A stretch of DNA of 64,000 nt, taken from Nocardia stercoris. GTDB lineage: Bacteria > Actinomycetota > Actinomycetes > Mycobacteriales > Mycobacteriaceae. This document shows positions 34,831 through 43,904 of this stretch, piece by piece; positions within the stretch are counted from its first letter, which is position 1; each line of letters begins with the position of its first letter. The stretch lies in assembly GCF_003696265.1 (NCBI RefSeq), contig NZ_RFFH01000021.1, positions 1 through 64,000 on the forward strand, given 5' to 3'. A model generated the notes under the pieces. It saw only the letters and a program-made list of their open reading frames with translations. It was not told the DNA's origin and did no database searches. Made by a program: the position numbers and the translations under genes.

Positions 34831-35502
34831 TCAATCGCGGGTGAGTGGGGACAGCCTGGTCATCAGTTGGGCCGCATCGGCTTCCGGATCAGTGAGACCG
34901 TCGAGAACTTCGAGCAGCAGGCGGGCGTCGGCCCCGACAAGCAGCGGGTGGTCATCGGGCAGAGGCGGAAACGGGATCCCTCGAGCGGCGGCGCGTTCAC
35001 GGGGTGAACGGGTCTGCGGCGCGACTCTGCCCGCGCGGACCAGCCAGTGCAACGCCAAGGACTTGCGGGGGCAGAGGACGGCCAGACATGCGATGTGCTG
35101 CTGCATGATTCGCGACGCCTCGGCCAGCGAAGTGATCGGAGCCGGGTAGGCGTGGGCGGGGTCGGCAGGCGTGGCCGCGGCCCACGTCTCGGGTGGATAC
35201 ACCGTTTCCAGGTCGAGGCTGTCGCAGACCCGCGACGGTGTGTTCCCGACGGTCGCCAGGTCGTAGACGACCAGCGCGGCAGCGTGAATGCCGACCGCGA
35301 CGCTGACAGCGAACCCAATCGGGTCGGCGTGACCTTCAGGCGGGCGGACGGTGTACACGTACTGGTACCCCAGGCCAATGGCGTGGCGCACCATCTCGGC
35401 GGCGTGCCGGGGCGCGTCCGGCCCCGACACCTCGCTGCGCACCAGTCCGATTGCCGTAGGCCGGCACACGCCTGCATCCGCTTGCATGACTTTCGCGTTC
35501 AT
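34831..35502 (-). CDS. Protein of unknown function
   Basis: A 223-aa product starting MNAKVMQADAGVCRPTAIGL. I chose the ATG at 35502 because GGAGG lies upstream; the open frame to 35685 has no such support. The central part (IGLVRSEVSGPDAPRHAAEM, then GLGYQYVYTVRPP) alternates strand and helix like a Rossmann or resolvase-N-type fold, but the catalytic Ser and Arg of resolvases are not evident. The C-terminal part is helical. It lies divergent to the XRE gene at 35752, about 250 bases away. Confidence 0.65.
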   Translation of the reverse strand: MNAKVMQADAGVCRPTAIGLVRSEVSGPDAPRHAAEMVRHAIGLGYQYVYTVRPPEGHADPIGFAVSVAVGIHAAALVVYDLATVGNTPSRVCDSLDLETVYPPETWAAATPADPAHAYPAPITSLAEASRIMQQHIACLAVLCPRKSLALHWLVRAGRVAPQTRSPRERAAARGIPFPPLPDDHPLLVGADARLLLEVLDGLTDPEADAAQLMTRLSPLTRD

Positions 35503-35751
35503 TGTTCCGACGCCTCCGTGTCGATGGGAACGATCCACCGTGGCCACAATGTGTGGAATCCGGCGGCTGCCGAGAGGCGCTGACTGCGGATTTCCCGGCC
35601 GCCGATTCCCAGGACATAGGAACGCTGGACGACGGACAATAGGGAACGGATAATCCAAATGGATTGACCCGAAACCCCATGACAATATCCAAAATTCGGG
35701 CGAGGGTTATCCACGAAACACGACAACTGCATCCACGGCAGGAGACTCTCC

Positions 35752-36627
35752 ATGGCCGATATCGGCCCCACCATCCCCCGCCGCCAGCTCGGACGCCTGG
35801 TGCGCGACATGCGCCAAGCCGCCGGGCTGACGATCGCCGAACTCGCGCACCACATCGAGCGCGGCGCGACCACCGTCCAGCGACTCGAGACAGGCGCTGC
35901 CGATCGAATCCGCTTGTGGGACATCGAGGCGATCTGCCAGGTGTGCGGGGCGGACGAGACCACGACCGCCGCGCTCAAAGGGCTTGCCCAGGACGGCAAC
36001 ACCCAGAACTGGTGGCACCAGTACGGCGACCTGATCCCACTGAACTTCGACGTCTACATCGGACTCGAGACCGGAGCCGCCCGGCTGACCTAGTTCCAAG
36101 AGCTGGTACCCGGTCTGCTGCAAACACCCGACTACGCGCGAACCCTGATCCGGCTCGCGCACCCCGCCGAACCCGACAGCGAGATCACGCGCCGTGTCGA
36201 GATGCGAACCCGGCGGCAAATTCTGCTGACCCGCAAAAAGCCGACCAACTTCGACGTCATCCTGGGCGAATCCGCGCTGCGGAGCGCAGTCGGGAGCCGC
36301 CGCATCATGGATACGCAACTGCGGCATCTCGCCGACGCGGGAACGCGAACGAACATTTCGGTCCGGGTGCTGCCGTTCAGGGCCGGGGTTCCGTTGGGCG
36401 ACCTGACCGGGCCGTTCACCATTCTGGACTTTCCCCAGCCCAAACGCGGAGTCACCGCCGAGCCCCCCGTCGTCTACGCCGAGGGGTACGCCGGAGCCAT
36501 GTATTTCGAGGACCCGGACGTGGTGGCCCGGTATCGCCAGACGCATATCGCACTGGGGCAGGTAGCGTTGAGCGAGCAAGACAGCAGGCAACTGCTTCGT
36601 GATATTGCAAGGGAGTACGCAGAGTGA
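35752..36627 (+). pseudogene. XRE-DUF5753 regulator interrupted by an in-frame stop
   Basis: The frame encodes a normal-length regulator of this family: an N-terminal helix-turn-helix (about 10-70, RRQLGRLVRDMRQAAGLTIA) followed by DUF5753. DUF5753 starts with the conserved FQELVPGLLQTPDYAR and ends with RQLLRDIAREYAE. A single TAG at 36091-36093 separates the two domains; the frame on both sides is the same. Either the gene is inactivated, the C-terminal part is translated from an internal start (an ATG at 36202 is available), or this is a sequencing error. A TGG-to-TAG change would explain it. The downstream DUF397 gene overlaps its end. Confidence 0.75.
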
Positions 36628-36818
36628 GCGTTGACGTGCCTAAGGCTCGCTGGTTCAAGAGCAGCCACAGCGGCGGCAGCCAAGACTGCGTGGAGGTCGC
36701 GTTCCTCGACGACGGAACGGTGGGCGTGCGGGACTCGAAAAACCCCGCCGGTCCCACGCTGGTTTTCGCACCCGGCGACTGGGATGCCTTCACCGCGGGT
36801 GTGGGCGACAAGTTCTGA
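36624..36818 (+). CDS. DUF397 small protein
   Basis: A 64-aa protein with the family signatures ARWFKSSHSGGSQDCVEVAF, GVRDSKNP and FAPGDWDAFTAGV. The GTG start overlaps the stop of the XRE-DUF5753 gene (GTGA, 36624-36627), the standard arrangement in actinobacteria, where the pair resembles WhiJ-type developmental modules. DUF397 proteins are thought to act as partners or antagonists of the cognate regulator. This one is intact although its partner gene carries a stop codon. Confidence 0.85.
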   Translation: MSVDVPKARWFKSSHSGGSQDCVEVAFLDDGTVGVRDSKNPAGPTLVFAPGDWDAFTAGVGDKF

Positions 36819-37253
36819 ATACGGCAGCCACCACTTGGTCGACCGGCACCACGCGAGGCGATCTGTTCCGGACCCGCATTCGCGATGAGATCGCACCTCG
36901 CGGGTTGCGGCCCACCGGATCGATCGACCCGTCACGTTGCGCTCGGATCCCGTTGTGGCGTGGTAGCTGTCGTCGAATCCGTGCACGGCCTGGTGGGCGG
37001 TCATGCACACGCCAGCTGGTGGCCTGAGCGATCAGGAGCAGTCGTCTGCGCTGGCAGCCTCCGCCCGGGCGGAATCGGTGATGCACCCGCTGCCGCGCGC
37101 CGGACCACATAGGGCCGGTGTGGCGTGCCGCTGGTCATCGGTGTTCGGGCCCTCTCGTCGCAAGCATCGAATTGGAATGGCTGTCGCAGTTCCACGGCTA
37201 TGACCTGCGAAATCGCGACGAGGTCATCCAGGACAGCCGTGTCCCGACGTGAC
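36819..37253. other. Intergenic region without a supported gene
   Basis: Open frames on both strands are short and lack ribosome sites. It lies between the DUF397 gene and the convergent 3' end of the ten-gene operon. No convincing terminator hairpin with a T-tract is visible. Confidence 0.4.
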
Positions 37254-38216
37254 TCATTCACGGAGCACGGGGTCGAAGTACAACCGGTCTCTGGCCGCCC
37301 ACCAGCGGAGTGCCAGCAGAAATGCCGAAAGCTGCCCGCCGTCCAGACTGGGTTCGTTGCGGTTCACTGCCACAGTCTCCCTCGACAAGCGCTGCGGCAG
37401 AGGAACGTCCGGCGTACCCGAGTCGTCGTGCGGGACGGCCGCTCGATGCGATGACGGGACGTGTGGACGGGGCGATACCCGACCGGGACTTATGGGGTAG
37501 GCGAGGAAGATAGTCCGGTGGGCATCCGATACAGGCTCGCCAGTGAACGATCCGTACTGGTCCACCGCGGCGAAACCAGCCTGTCGCAGGAGGTCCTCGA
37601 TCTCGGTGCGCCGGTACAGCCGCAAGTACGAGGTCCGCGTCCAGCCGTCTCGCGAGTAGGTGTTCCGCGAGATTCCGGTACCCCAATCGATAATCGAGGT
37701 CTCCCGAACGCCGTTGATGTCAACGACCTTCGAGGTGGACAACTCATCTCCGACACGGTTGGTGTATTCGGCGTTCTCCCTGGTAGTCAACTCCATCACA
37801 AGACATCCGGTTCGAGCGAGACTGTGGTGCCACGCGCGCAACGCCGTCAGGTCATCCTCCATCGTGGGCAGGTAGCCGAAGCTGGTCCACAAGTTCAGGA
37901 TCACATCGAACGGCCCGGGCGGAGTGTTGCGCATATCTGAGCGTTGAAAGGTGACCTCGGGCCACATAGTGCGGGCACGATGGATCTGCGAGGCCGAGCC
38001 GTCGACTCCGAAAACCTTGTGCCCCAGCGACTGCAACCGACCCGCGTGCCGGCCCCACCCGCATGGCACATCCAGAATCCGGCTACCCGGCGCGAGCCCT
38101 ACCAGCCGAACCAAGTCGTCGATGTCCCGCTCGGTGGTGTCGTACTTACCCAGACGCCGAAAGGTCTCCTCGTACCCCTCGTCGAAGAGTGCTGCGGCCC
38201 AGTCGTTTCCGATCAT
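37254..38216 (-). CDS. SAM-dependent class I methyltransferase (last gene of the operon)
   Basis: A 320-aa product. The ATG at 38216 overlaps the stop of the upstream kinase gene as ATGA. Motif I is ILDVPCGWGRHAGRL (about 48-62), followed by FGVDGSASQI (motif II Asp), QRSDMRN and FDVILNLWTSFGYL. The core ends near TIFLAYP (about 245). The last 70 residues are Arg/Pro-rich and not typical of the family, so a downstream frameshift is possible. The methyl acceptor is unknown; as last gene of the operon it probably caps or finishes the product. Confidence 0.85.
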   Translation of the reverse strand: MIGNDWAAALFDEGYEETFRRLGKYDTTERDIDDLVRLVGLAPGSRILDVPCGWGRHAGRLQSLGHKVFGVDGSASQIHRARTMWPEVTFQRSDMRNTPPGPFDVILNLWTSFGYLPTMEDDLTALRAWHHSLARTGCLVMELTTRENAEYTNRVGDELSTSKVVDINGVRETSIIDWGTGISRNTYSRDGWTRTSYLRLYRRTEIEDLLRQAGFAAVDQYGSFTGEPVSDAHRTIFLAYPISPGRVSPRPHVPSSHRAAVPHDDSGTPDVPLPQRLSRETVAVNRNEPSLDGGQLSAFLLALRWWAARDRLYFDPVLRE

Positions 38217-39178
38217 CGCCTGCCTCCGACCGCTTGCCAATGCGTGTCCGCGGCGAGTATCTCGACAGCCCACTGAAAGTGGCCGGTCCGCTCGATCGGA
38301 CGGTCGGGTTCGGGGTACAGGTCGCAGGTCAGCAACGCATTCACCAGCACATAGGCGTGCAGGTCACGGCGTCGATCGCCGTCCAGGTCGCCGGCTGCCG
38401 TTGCGAGCAACCTGGTGCGCACTTCCGCGTGGTCCGGCTCGTACATTCTGTAGAACGAGCAGGCGCACGCGAGGTCGTACAACGGGTCCCCGATCATCGT
38501 GAACGTTCCGAAATCGATTATGCCGGAGACGGTCTCGCGGTCGGTCATCAAGATGTTGCCTGGATACAGGTCACCGTGGATCACGGTTTCGAAGCCGGTG
38601 TACGGGAGAGCGAAGTGCCGCAACAGGCCGCCCGCTCGCGCTTCGAATCCAGAGACGCTCTCCTGCAGGACCGGGAGAAGTGGAGGAAGTTTCGATTCGA
38701 GTGTGCGAGTGAGGAATCCGTGCCAATCGGTGCCAGCCGGCGGCTCGGCGGGTGAGGGCAGCAGGAGCCGCCGATCCAGTGGCGGCGTGATTGTCGTCCG
38801 GCCGAGGTCACGGACCGTTTCCAGATACAGCTGTTCGATCTCGGGCCCTGTGGTGAGGCAGTAGTGCTCCATCGGCTGACCCGGTATCCGGCGTTCGACG
38901 ACTGCGAGCAGCTCGCCGTGCTCGGTGATCGAATCAATGTGGGGCAGAACCCATGTCGCGTCCGGGTGGCCGAGCCGGTCGTAGAAGTCCTGAAGGATCT
39001 CGAGTGCCGCGCGCTGCCCGGGGTCGGCGTAGATCTTCAGGACGTGTTTGTCGTCGAGGATGTAGGTCTTGCTCTCGGTCCCGCTGCCCAGCAGGTCGGT
39101 GTCGCGCAGGCTGTAGGTGGACAGGACCTCGCGCTCGGCCTCCGCGGGGATGTCTCGAGAATCGCGCCGGTTGATCAT
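38213..39178 (-). CDS. Aminoglycoside-phosphotransferase-like kinase
   Basis: A 321-aa kinase-fold protein. The ATG at 39178 overlaps the previous stop as ATGA. The N-lobe has LGSGTESKTYIL and VLKIY (ATP-binding Lys). The catalytic loop HGDLYPGN is at about 199-206, and the magnesium-binding Asp in GIIDFGTF is near 221. Relatives phosphorylate small molecules (aminoglycosides, choline, homoserine, sugars). Placed next to an inositol-phosphatase-family enzyme and glycosyltransferases, it more likely acts on a sugar or cyclitol intermediate, or gives self-protection, than in antibiotic resistance acquired from elsewhere. Confidence 0.88.
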   Translation of the reverse strand: MINRRDSRDIPAEAEREVLSTYSLRDTDLLGSGTESKTYILDDKHVLKIYADPGQRAALEILQDFYDRLGHPDATWVLPHIDSITEHGELLAVVERRIPGQPMEHYCLTTGPEIEQLYLETVRDLGRTTITPPLDRRLLLPSPAEPPAGTDWHGFLTRTLESKLPPLLPVLQESVSGFEARAGGLLRHFALPYTGFETVIHGDLYPGNILMTDRETVSGIIDFGTFTMIGDPLYDLACACSFYRMYEPDHAEVRTRLLATAAGDLDGDRRRDLHAYVLVNALLTCDLYPEPDRPIERTGHFQWAVEILAADTHWQAVGGRR

Positions 39179-40011
39179 CGTTGTTCGGGATCCTTTCGGT
39201 CGGTTGGGTCGGACAGTGCGTCGAGAAGCGCGCGGTGCGTGGATGCGTCCGTGGCGGCGACAAGGTACCGGGCTTGCACCTGCGGCGTGGTGAGGCTGAC
39301 AGTTCGTCCCTGCTCGTCGGTGACGCAACCTCCTGCGGCCGTGATGAGGTGGATCGGTGCGGCGATATCCCATGCCCGGTGACCGCACATCTCGACAACA
39401 GCGCCGCGGGCGTATCGGCGGGCGACCTCGACCAATACCCGGGTCGACTCGTAACAGTCCACCAGATATTCGGTGCCAGAGCCGAGGGCTCCCCGCAGCC
39501 CGGGCGGATCGCAGTACACGGCGTGCACCGTCGGCCGGCCGCCAGCCTCTGGTCCGATATGGGTCACGGTCGTGCCGTCGGCTACTGCGAGGATTCCATT
39601 CGCGGGAAACCCCGCGACCGAGTACACAGGCTTTCCACTCGACCATCCGCTGACCAGTACCGCGAAATCGCGACTGCCGGAGAGGTATTGGCGGGTTCCG
39701 TCGAGTGGATCGACAAACCAGACGGTGGACGCGCTCAGGGTATGCGTGCGGACATCCTCTTCGGTCACAACTACCTCGTCGTGGCCGACGGATCTGAGCC
39801 CGTCGAGGAGAATCGCCTGGCTGGCAAGGTCCGCCATGCTGACCGCGGTGTTGTCGGCCTTCATCGTGGTGACCGGCCGCGGCGCCCCGGGGCGGCCCGG
39901 CCACATGCCGAGAAGTGCGCGGCTGGCTTGCGTGACGGCGTCGATGATGGCGGCCTTGGCCTCGGGCCTCACGGCGAAGGCTTGATGGTGCGTGGTCCGC
40001 GGCGCCTGCAT
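39175..40011 (-). CDS. Inositol-monophosphatase-family phosphatase
   Basis: A 278-aa protein; the ATG at 40011 shares its A with the upstream stop (TGATG). Metal-binding motifs are EEDVR (about 85), WFVDPLDGT (97-105) and RAWDIAAP (about 208-215), the full signature of the lithium-sensitive phosphatase family. Members dephosphorylate inositol phosphates, histidinol phosphate, fructose-1,6-bisphosphate or 3'-phosphoadenosine nucleotides. The sequence does not discriminate among these. It is coupled to both neighbours by overlaps. Confidence 0.88.
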   Translation of the reverse strand: MQAPRTTHHQAFAVRPEAKAAIIDAVTQASRALLGMWPGRPGAPRPVTTMKADNTAVSMADLASQAILLDGLRSVGHDEVVVTEEDVRTHTLSASTVWFVDPLDGTRQYLSGSRDFAVLVSGWSSGKPVYSVAGFPANGILAVADGTTVTHIGPEAGGRPTVHAVYCDPPGLRGALGSGTEYLVDCYESTRVLVEVARRYARGAVVEMCGHRAWDIAAPIHLITAAGGCVTDEQGRTVSLTTPQVQARYLVAATDASTHRALLDALSDPTDRKDPEQR

Positions 40012-41108
40012 CAGGCTCTCCCCGCGCTGCTGACGATGGCCGCCACCTGCTCCGCCCAAGCAGACCACGAGTAGGCCGTGTCGAACCCGCCGATGCCCAG
40101 GCTCGGCCGATAGTAATGATCCGCGAGTGCTCGGACAAGGCAGTCGATTTCGGCACTGCCACCGGGAATGTGAGTGACGTGGTCGGAGTCGGTACAAAAG
40201 GCCGGGACGTCGCTCAGGATTGCTGGGCGGTTGTGGGCTAGAAGCGCACTGACCGGGCCGGATGACTCGCCGAGCCACGGCCCGCGAAGTTGAACCGCGC
40301 AGTCCACGGCCAACAGGAGCTGGTCGAAGTCCGTATCGTCAGGGTGGTCGATGTGTCGAATGGACCGGTCGGGAGGGATCTCGAGCCCATATTGCAGTGC
40401 GCCCACGAGAAGCAGTACGGCATTGGTGGGTCGGCCTGGCCACGCGCACCAGGCGGTCAGCAGCGATTCGATTCGCTTGTACTCGCCGATGTACCCGAAC
40501 GAGCCGAAAACTACTGCATCACTCGGGATCTCGAACCGTTGACGAACCAGCGCGGGATCCTCGCCGGCGATGGGTGTGACCGGGAAGGGGATCACTCGAA
40601 TGTCATGGCCGGTGAATCGCTGCTGGAGTAGCGCGGCGACAGCTGGATGGTGGACCAGTACGCACGTCGCTGATTGGACTGCCTGGGCTTCGATTCCGGC
40701 GTTGAGGCTGTACCGGTCCGTGTCCGGGCGGGCACGCCAGAATCGGTCGAGTGCGCCGCTGTCCTCGAAGGTGGTGCCGAGGCTTGCGCCGAGAGCCCGC
40801 AGGACGTACTCGTGTTCGTCGGCGTCGAGCCGGTCCCATGCCTGGTAGTAGTAGTTCAGGACGTTGAACTCGTGCAGGACCACCGGGCCGGGACGCCTGC
40901 GCAGCGCGCGAAAGGCGCTGTGGTGCATGTCGTTGTTGCCGAGGTGGTACAGCACTCGATCAAACGTGTACGGGTCCGCCTCCGATCCCGCCGGCACCGG
41001 GGTGAAGTGCCGCAGGAGGTGAGGGACGGATTCTGCGATGTACTTGGCGACGCCGCTCGGCTCCCATGGCTGCGGTCCGTAGATCCCGAGGGTGCGTTGG
41101 GATGTCAT
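40011..41108 (-). CDS. Glycosyltransferase (GT-B type)
   Basis: A 365-aa protein starting MTSQRTLGIYGPQPWEPSGV, a GT-B-like first strand with the phosphate-loop Gly region. The C-terminal half has VVFGSFGYIGEYKRIESLL (about 200), LLLVGA, and a weak acceptor/donor region LGESSGPVSALLAHNRPAIL that replaces the usual E-x7-E. The ATG overlaps the preceding stop as ATGA. It is distinct from the GT4 enzyme next to it; the two probably add successive sugars, or one is a partner subunit. Confidence 0.8.
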   Translation of the reverse strand: MTSQRTLGIYGPQPWEPSGVAKYIAESVPHLLRHFTPVPAGSEADPYTFDRVLYHLGNNDMHHSAFRALRRRPGPVVLHEFNVLNYYYQAWDRLDADEHEYVLRALGASLGTTFEDSGALDRFWRARPDTDRYSLNAGIEAQAVQSATCVLVHHPAVAALLQQRFTGHDIRVIPFPVTPIAGEDPALVRQRFEIPSDAVVFGSFGYIGEYKRIESLLTAWCAWPGRPTNAVLLLVGALQYGLEIPPDRSIRHIDHPDDTDFDQLLLAVDCAVQLRGPWLGESSGPVSALLAHNRPAILSDVPAFCTDSDHVTHIPGGSAEIDCLVRALADHYYRPSLGIGGFDTAYSWSAWAEQVAAIVSSAGRA

Positions 41109-42289
41109 CGGTGAGCTCCGTTCTCGAACACACGCTCGGCGATCGCCTCGGCATAGACGCCCAGGGTTCCGGTTGCCGCACGGTCGATTCCGAATACCGT
41201 GCGGGCCCGGACGCGGCCGGCGCAGCCGAGGAGGGACCGCGCGGTAGGCGCAACCGCGAGGGTGTCGAGTGCCGCGGCGTAGGCGTCGGCGTCGTCGGTA
41301 TCGACCAGTAGCCCGGTCTCGGGCGTCACGACCTCGCGCAGTCCGCGTACGTCGGCGACAACCGTCGGCAGTCCTGCGTGCATGGCCTCGATGCACGCCA
41401 ACCCGAGTCCCTCTGCCTCACTCGGTTGGGTGGCGATGTCGGTGGCGGACCAGACAGCATCTCGTGTCGAATCGGGGCAATCAGCCAGAACCGTCACACG
41501 ATTGCGGAGTTCCCCGGTCGTCGCGGTCCTCCTGATGTAGTCGAGGTAGTCGGTGTCGGCGCTGTTGCACGATCCGGCAAGAAGTAGCCGAACCTGTTCT
41601 CGCTGAGCCATCTTCAGGTAGGCCGCAAGAAGTCGGTGATGACCTTTGCGCGGCTTGAACCGTCCGACAAGTGAGACCAAAATGCCGTCGTCGGCCACTC
41701 CGGCGACTTGGCGCAGATCCGCGCGATTCGGCTGGGTGTGGTGCGGATCCGGCACCGCGACACCGTGATACACGATCCGGATCCGCTGCCGCGGGTAGCC
41801 GAAGCTCCCGGCCTGGTCTGCGAACGCTTCGCTGCCCGCGAGTACCCGGTCTGGCCGGCAGGCTGCGAGTATGAACTGCGATCTGTCGCGGCCTAGAGGA
41901 TCCCGCTCGGGTTGAGTTTCGTGGAACGAGGCCACGATCGGAGCCCGTCGGCCCAGGCCGGCCATGGTGGCGACCAGCAGGGCGACCTGCGTGTGCGTGT
42001 GGATTACATCGAATCGATGGCCGGCCAGCAGTTCGGCGATGTCGGTGTGAAGTCCGAACAATGCCGCCTCCCACGGGACCGTATTGGCCGGATCGTCACG
42101 CAGGAATGCGCTCGCACGCAGCACCCGGACTCGGTTCTCCGTCGTGACAGGTGGCTGCGTATCAGCGTCTCGGTTGGTCAGTACCGATACGTCATGGTCA
42201 CGCGCGAGCGCTTCGGCGATGGTCGTGAGATAGGTTTCGAGACCGCCGGTGCGGGGCCGGTATGTCGGGGCGATCATCAGGATACGCAT
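41105..42289 (-). CDS. GT4-family glycosyltransferase
   Basis: A 394-aa retaining GT-B glycosyltransferase. It has MRILMIAPTYRPRTGGLETY at the N-terminus, DVIHTHTQVA, GRFKPRKGH (about 210), and the E-x7-E nucleotide-sugar site in SEAEGLGLACIEAMHAGLPT (about 288-305). It resembles enzymes that transfer from NDP-hexose or UDP-GlcNAc to small acceptors such as inositol phosphate. It overlaps the HAD gene upstream by 13 bases. With the phosphatase and kinase downstream it suggests a glycosylated, transiently phosphorylated product. Confidence 0.9.
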   Translation of the reverse strand: MRILMIAPTYRPRTGGLETYLTTIAEALARDHDVSVLTNRDADTQPPVTTENRVRVLRASAFLRDDPANTVPWEAALFGLHTDIAELLAGHRFDVIHTHTQVALLVATMAGLGRRAPIVASFHETQPERDPLGRDRSQFILAACRPDRVLAGSEAFADQAGSFGYPRQRIRIVYHGVAVPDPHHTQPNRADLRQVAGVADDGILVSLVGRFKPRKGHHRLLAAYLKMAQREQVRLLLAGSCNSADTDYLDYIRRTATTGELRNRVTVLADCPDSTRDAVWSATDIATQPSEAEGLGLACIEAMHAGLPTVVADVRGLREVVTPETGLLVDTDDADAYAAALDTLAVAPTARSLLGCAGRVRARTVFGIDRAATGTLGVYAEAIAERVFENGAHR

Positions 42290-42987
42290 GGAGTTTCGCC
42301 TTCGAGTGCGTCAGCGATCAGGGATCCCAGCTCACCGAGCGTGTGAATCACCGTGACCGGCAATGGAGTTCGATAGACGCGGTGGCGGTCGTAGAGCACC
42401 AACCGTCCGACCCCGGCGACCGCTGCGCCGAACATGTCGTTGATCAGGCCGTCGCCGACGAACCACATCTGCGTCGGATCACCACCGACCTGGGTCAGCG
42501 CGGTCGTGAAGATGTCGCGGTCCGGCTTCTCGGTCCCGACGATCGTCGAGTCGATGGTGATGTCGAAGTACTCGGCGAGACCGAAGGCGGTGAGCTCTTC
42601 GTCCAGTGTTCCGTTCGAATTCGACACTGCCGCGACACGGATGTCGCAAGCCCGCAGGTATCGCAGTACCTGGATCGCGTGCTGATCGAGTTCGGTGAAC
42701 AGATCCGGACGTGCGGCCGCGGCGATCCATGCGGCGCGGCCCGCATCTCGCCTTACCCCCAACAGAGTCGCCCAGGTCGCACCGGCCTTGTCGGATCTGG
42801 TCGCCCCGCGGGGAAAGTCGATGTGGTGGCTCTCGGCCGCAGCAGCCCACGCGGACGCCGCTCGTTCCGGCGAGACGGAGTTGACGCCGACGGCGGCCAG
42901 TTCCTCTACCATGACCCGTCCAATCGGATGGATCAGAGTCATGCCCACGTCGAACAACACCGCACGGGGAATTCCGTTGTGACTCAT
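42277..42987 (-). CDS. HAD-superfamily hydrolase
   Basis: A 236-aa protein. Motif I is LFDVGMTL (nucleophile Asp13), motif II VSNSNG, motif III GTEKPDRDIF (Lys) and motif IV FVGDGLINDM. The second Asp of the usual DxD in motif I is Gly, a change seen in some HAD subgroups and expected to alter the general acid step. The helical cap is of the C1 type. It is probably a phosphatase on a pathway intermediate. Its start overlaps the aminotransferase stop as ATGA. Confidence 0.88.
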   Translation of the reverse strand: MSHNGIPRAVLFDVGMTLIHPIGRVMVEELAAVGVNSVSPERAASAWAAAAESHHIDFPRGATRSDKAGATWATLLGVRRDAGRAAWIAAAARPDLFTELDQHAIQVLRYLRACDIRVAAVSNSNGTLDEELTAFGLAEYFDITIDSTIVGTEKPDRDIFTTALTQVGGDPTQMWFVGDGLINDMFGAAVAGVGRLVLYDRHRVYRTPLPVTVIHTLGELGSLIADALEGETPCVS

Positions 42988-43904
42988 GGCATCATCACCT
43001 CGAATTCGTCATGCAGCGGCTCAGCGATGCCTCGGCACATAGCGAGATAGAGGCCGCGGAACTTCTCCCCGACCGAGCAGTCCGGAATCCGCCGTCCGTC
43101 GATACAGTTGACCACCTTGATCTCGTCGAGCGTCCCCGCCAGGAACACCTCGTCCGCGCCGGCCAGATCGTCTGCCGTCAGGGACCGCTCGACGACCGGG
43201 CCGCCCAGCTCCCTCTCGGCGATCCTCATGACCGCCGCACGGGTGATGCCGGCCAGCAAGCCATCCGATAGCGGAGGTGTTGTCAACTGCCCTTCGATTA
43301 CCGCGAATACCGCTGCTCCTGGCGTCTCGGCCACCACTCCGCGGGTGCTCAGCAGAATTGCCTCGTCGGCATCGGCCTGGATCGCCTCGATTCGGGCGTT
43401 CCGGAACGCGGTGTAGGCCGCGCCTGTCTTGGCGCGCGTCGGCATCGCCTCATCCGGTATCCGCCGCCAGCTGCTGACGATGCAGCGGATCGACTCCGCA
43501 GTGGTCGGATCGGCCGAATGGCAGGCCACGAATTCACCGGCTTCCGTCTCGTCAGCGGAGCCGGAGTATCGCCCGGCGTTCACGTAGACAGTCGGGCGCA
43601 AGTAGAGGTCGGCCCCACGGACTGCCGATCCCGCCAGGAGCGCGACGATGCCGCCAGCCATGCGTTCTACCAGCCCGGAGTCGACGGGGATGTTCATCAA
43701 CCGCGCCGATTCCGTCAGCCGCTGCAGGTGGGCGGCGAGTTCGATTACAGCCCAACGCTGCTCGTCGGGTCGCCAGTAGGCGCGAATCCCCTCGAACACG
43801 TTGAGGCCGCGCAGCGCGGTCTCCGATGCGACATGCACCCGCGCCCTGCCCCAGTCGGTGATCGCACCGTTCCACCAGATCGACTGTGGCTCTGTCTCAT
43901 ACAT
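42984..43904 (-). CDS. PLP class IV aminotransferase (branched-chain aminotransferase-like)
   Basis: A 306-aa fold-type IV enzyme. SETALRGLNVFEGIRAYW is near the N-terminus, the Schiff-base Lys is in RAKTGAAYTAFRNARIEA (about 158), and E-x-P is in VAETPGAAVF. A phosphate-binding SDGLLAGITR follows, then FLAGTLDEIKVV. Chromosomal IlvE is a housekeeping enzyme, but this copy is embedded in a specialised operon. It therefore probably makes or converts an amino acid or amino sugar used there. It overlaps the NUDIX gene by eight bases. Confidence 0.88.
   Translation of the reverse strand: MYETEPQSIWWNGAITDWGRARVHVASETALRGLNVFEGIRAYWRPDEQRWAVIELAAHLQRLTESARLMNIPVDSGLVERMAGGIVALLAGSAVRGADLYLRPTVYVNAGRYSGSADETEAGEFVACHSADPTTAESIRCIVSSWRRIPDEAMPTRAKTGAAYTAFRNARIEAIQADADEAILLSTRGVVAETPGAAVFAVIEGQLTTPPLSDGLLAGITRAAVMRIAERELGGPVVERSLTADDLAGADEVFLAGTLDEIKVVNCIDGRRIPDCSVGEKFRGLYLAMCRGIAEPLHDEFEVMMP

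Noticed and set aside
38213..40162. A 649-codon open frame merging the kinase with an antisense-like N-terminal extension
   Set aside because: The N-terminal 328 residues are an out-of-frame reading of the phosphatase and glycosyltransferase genes. The kinase starts at 39178 with an ATGA overlap.
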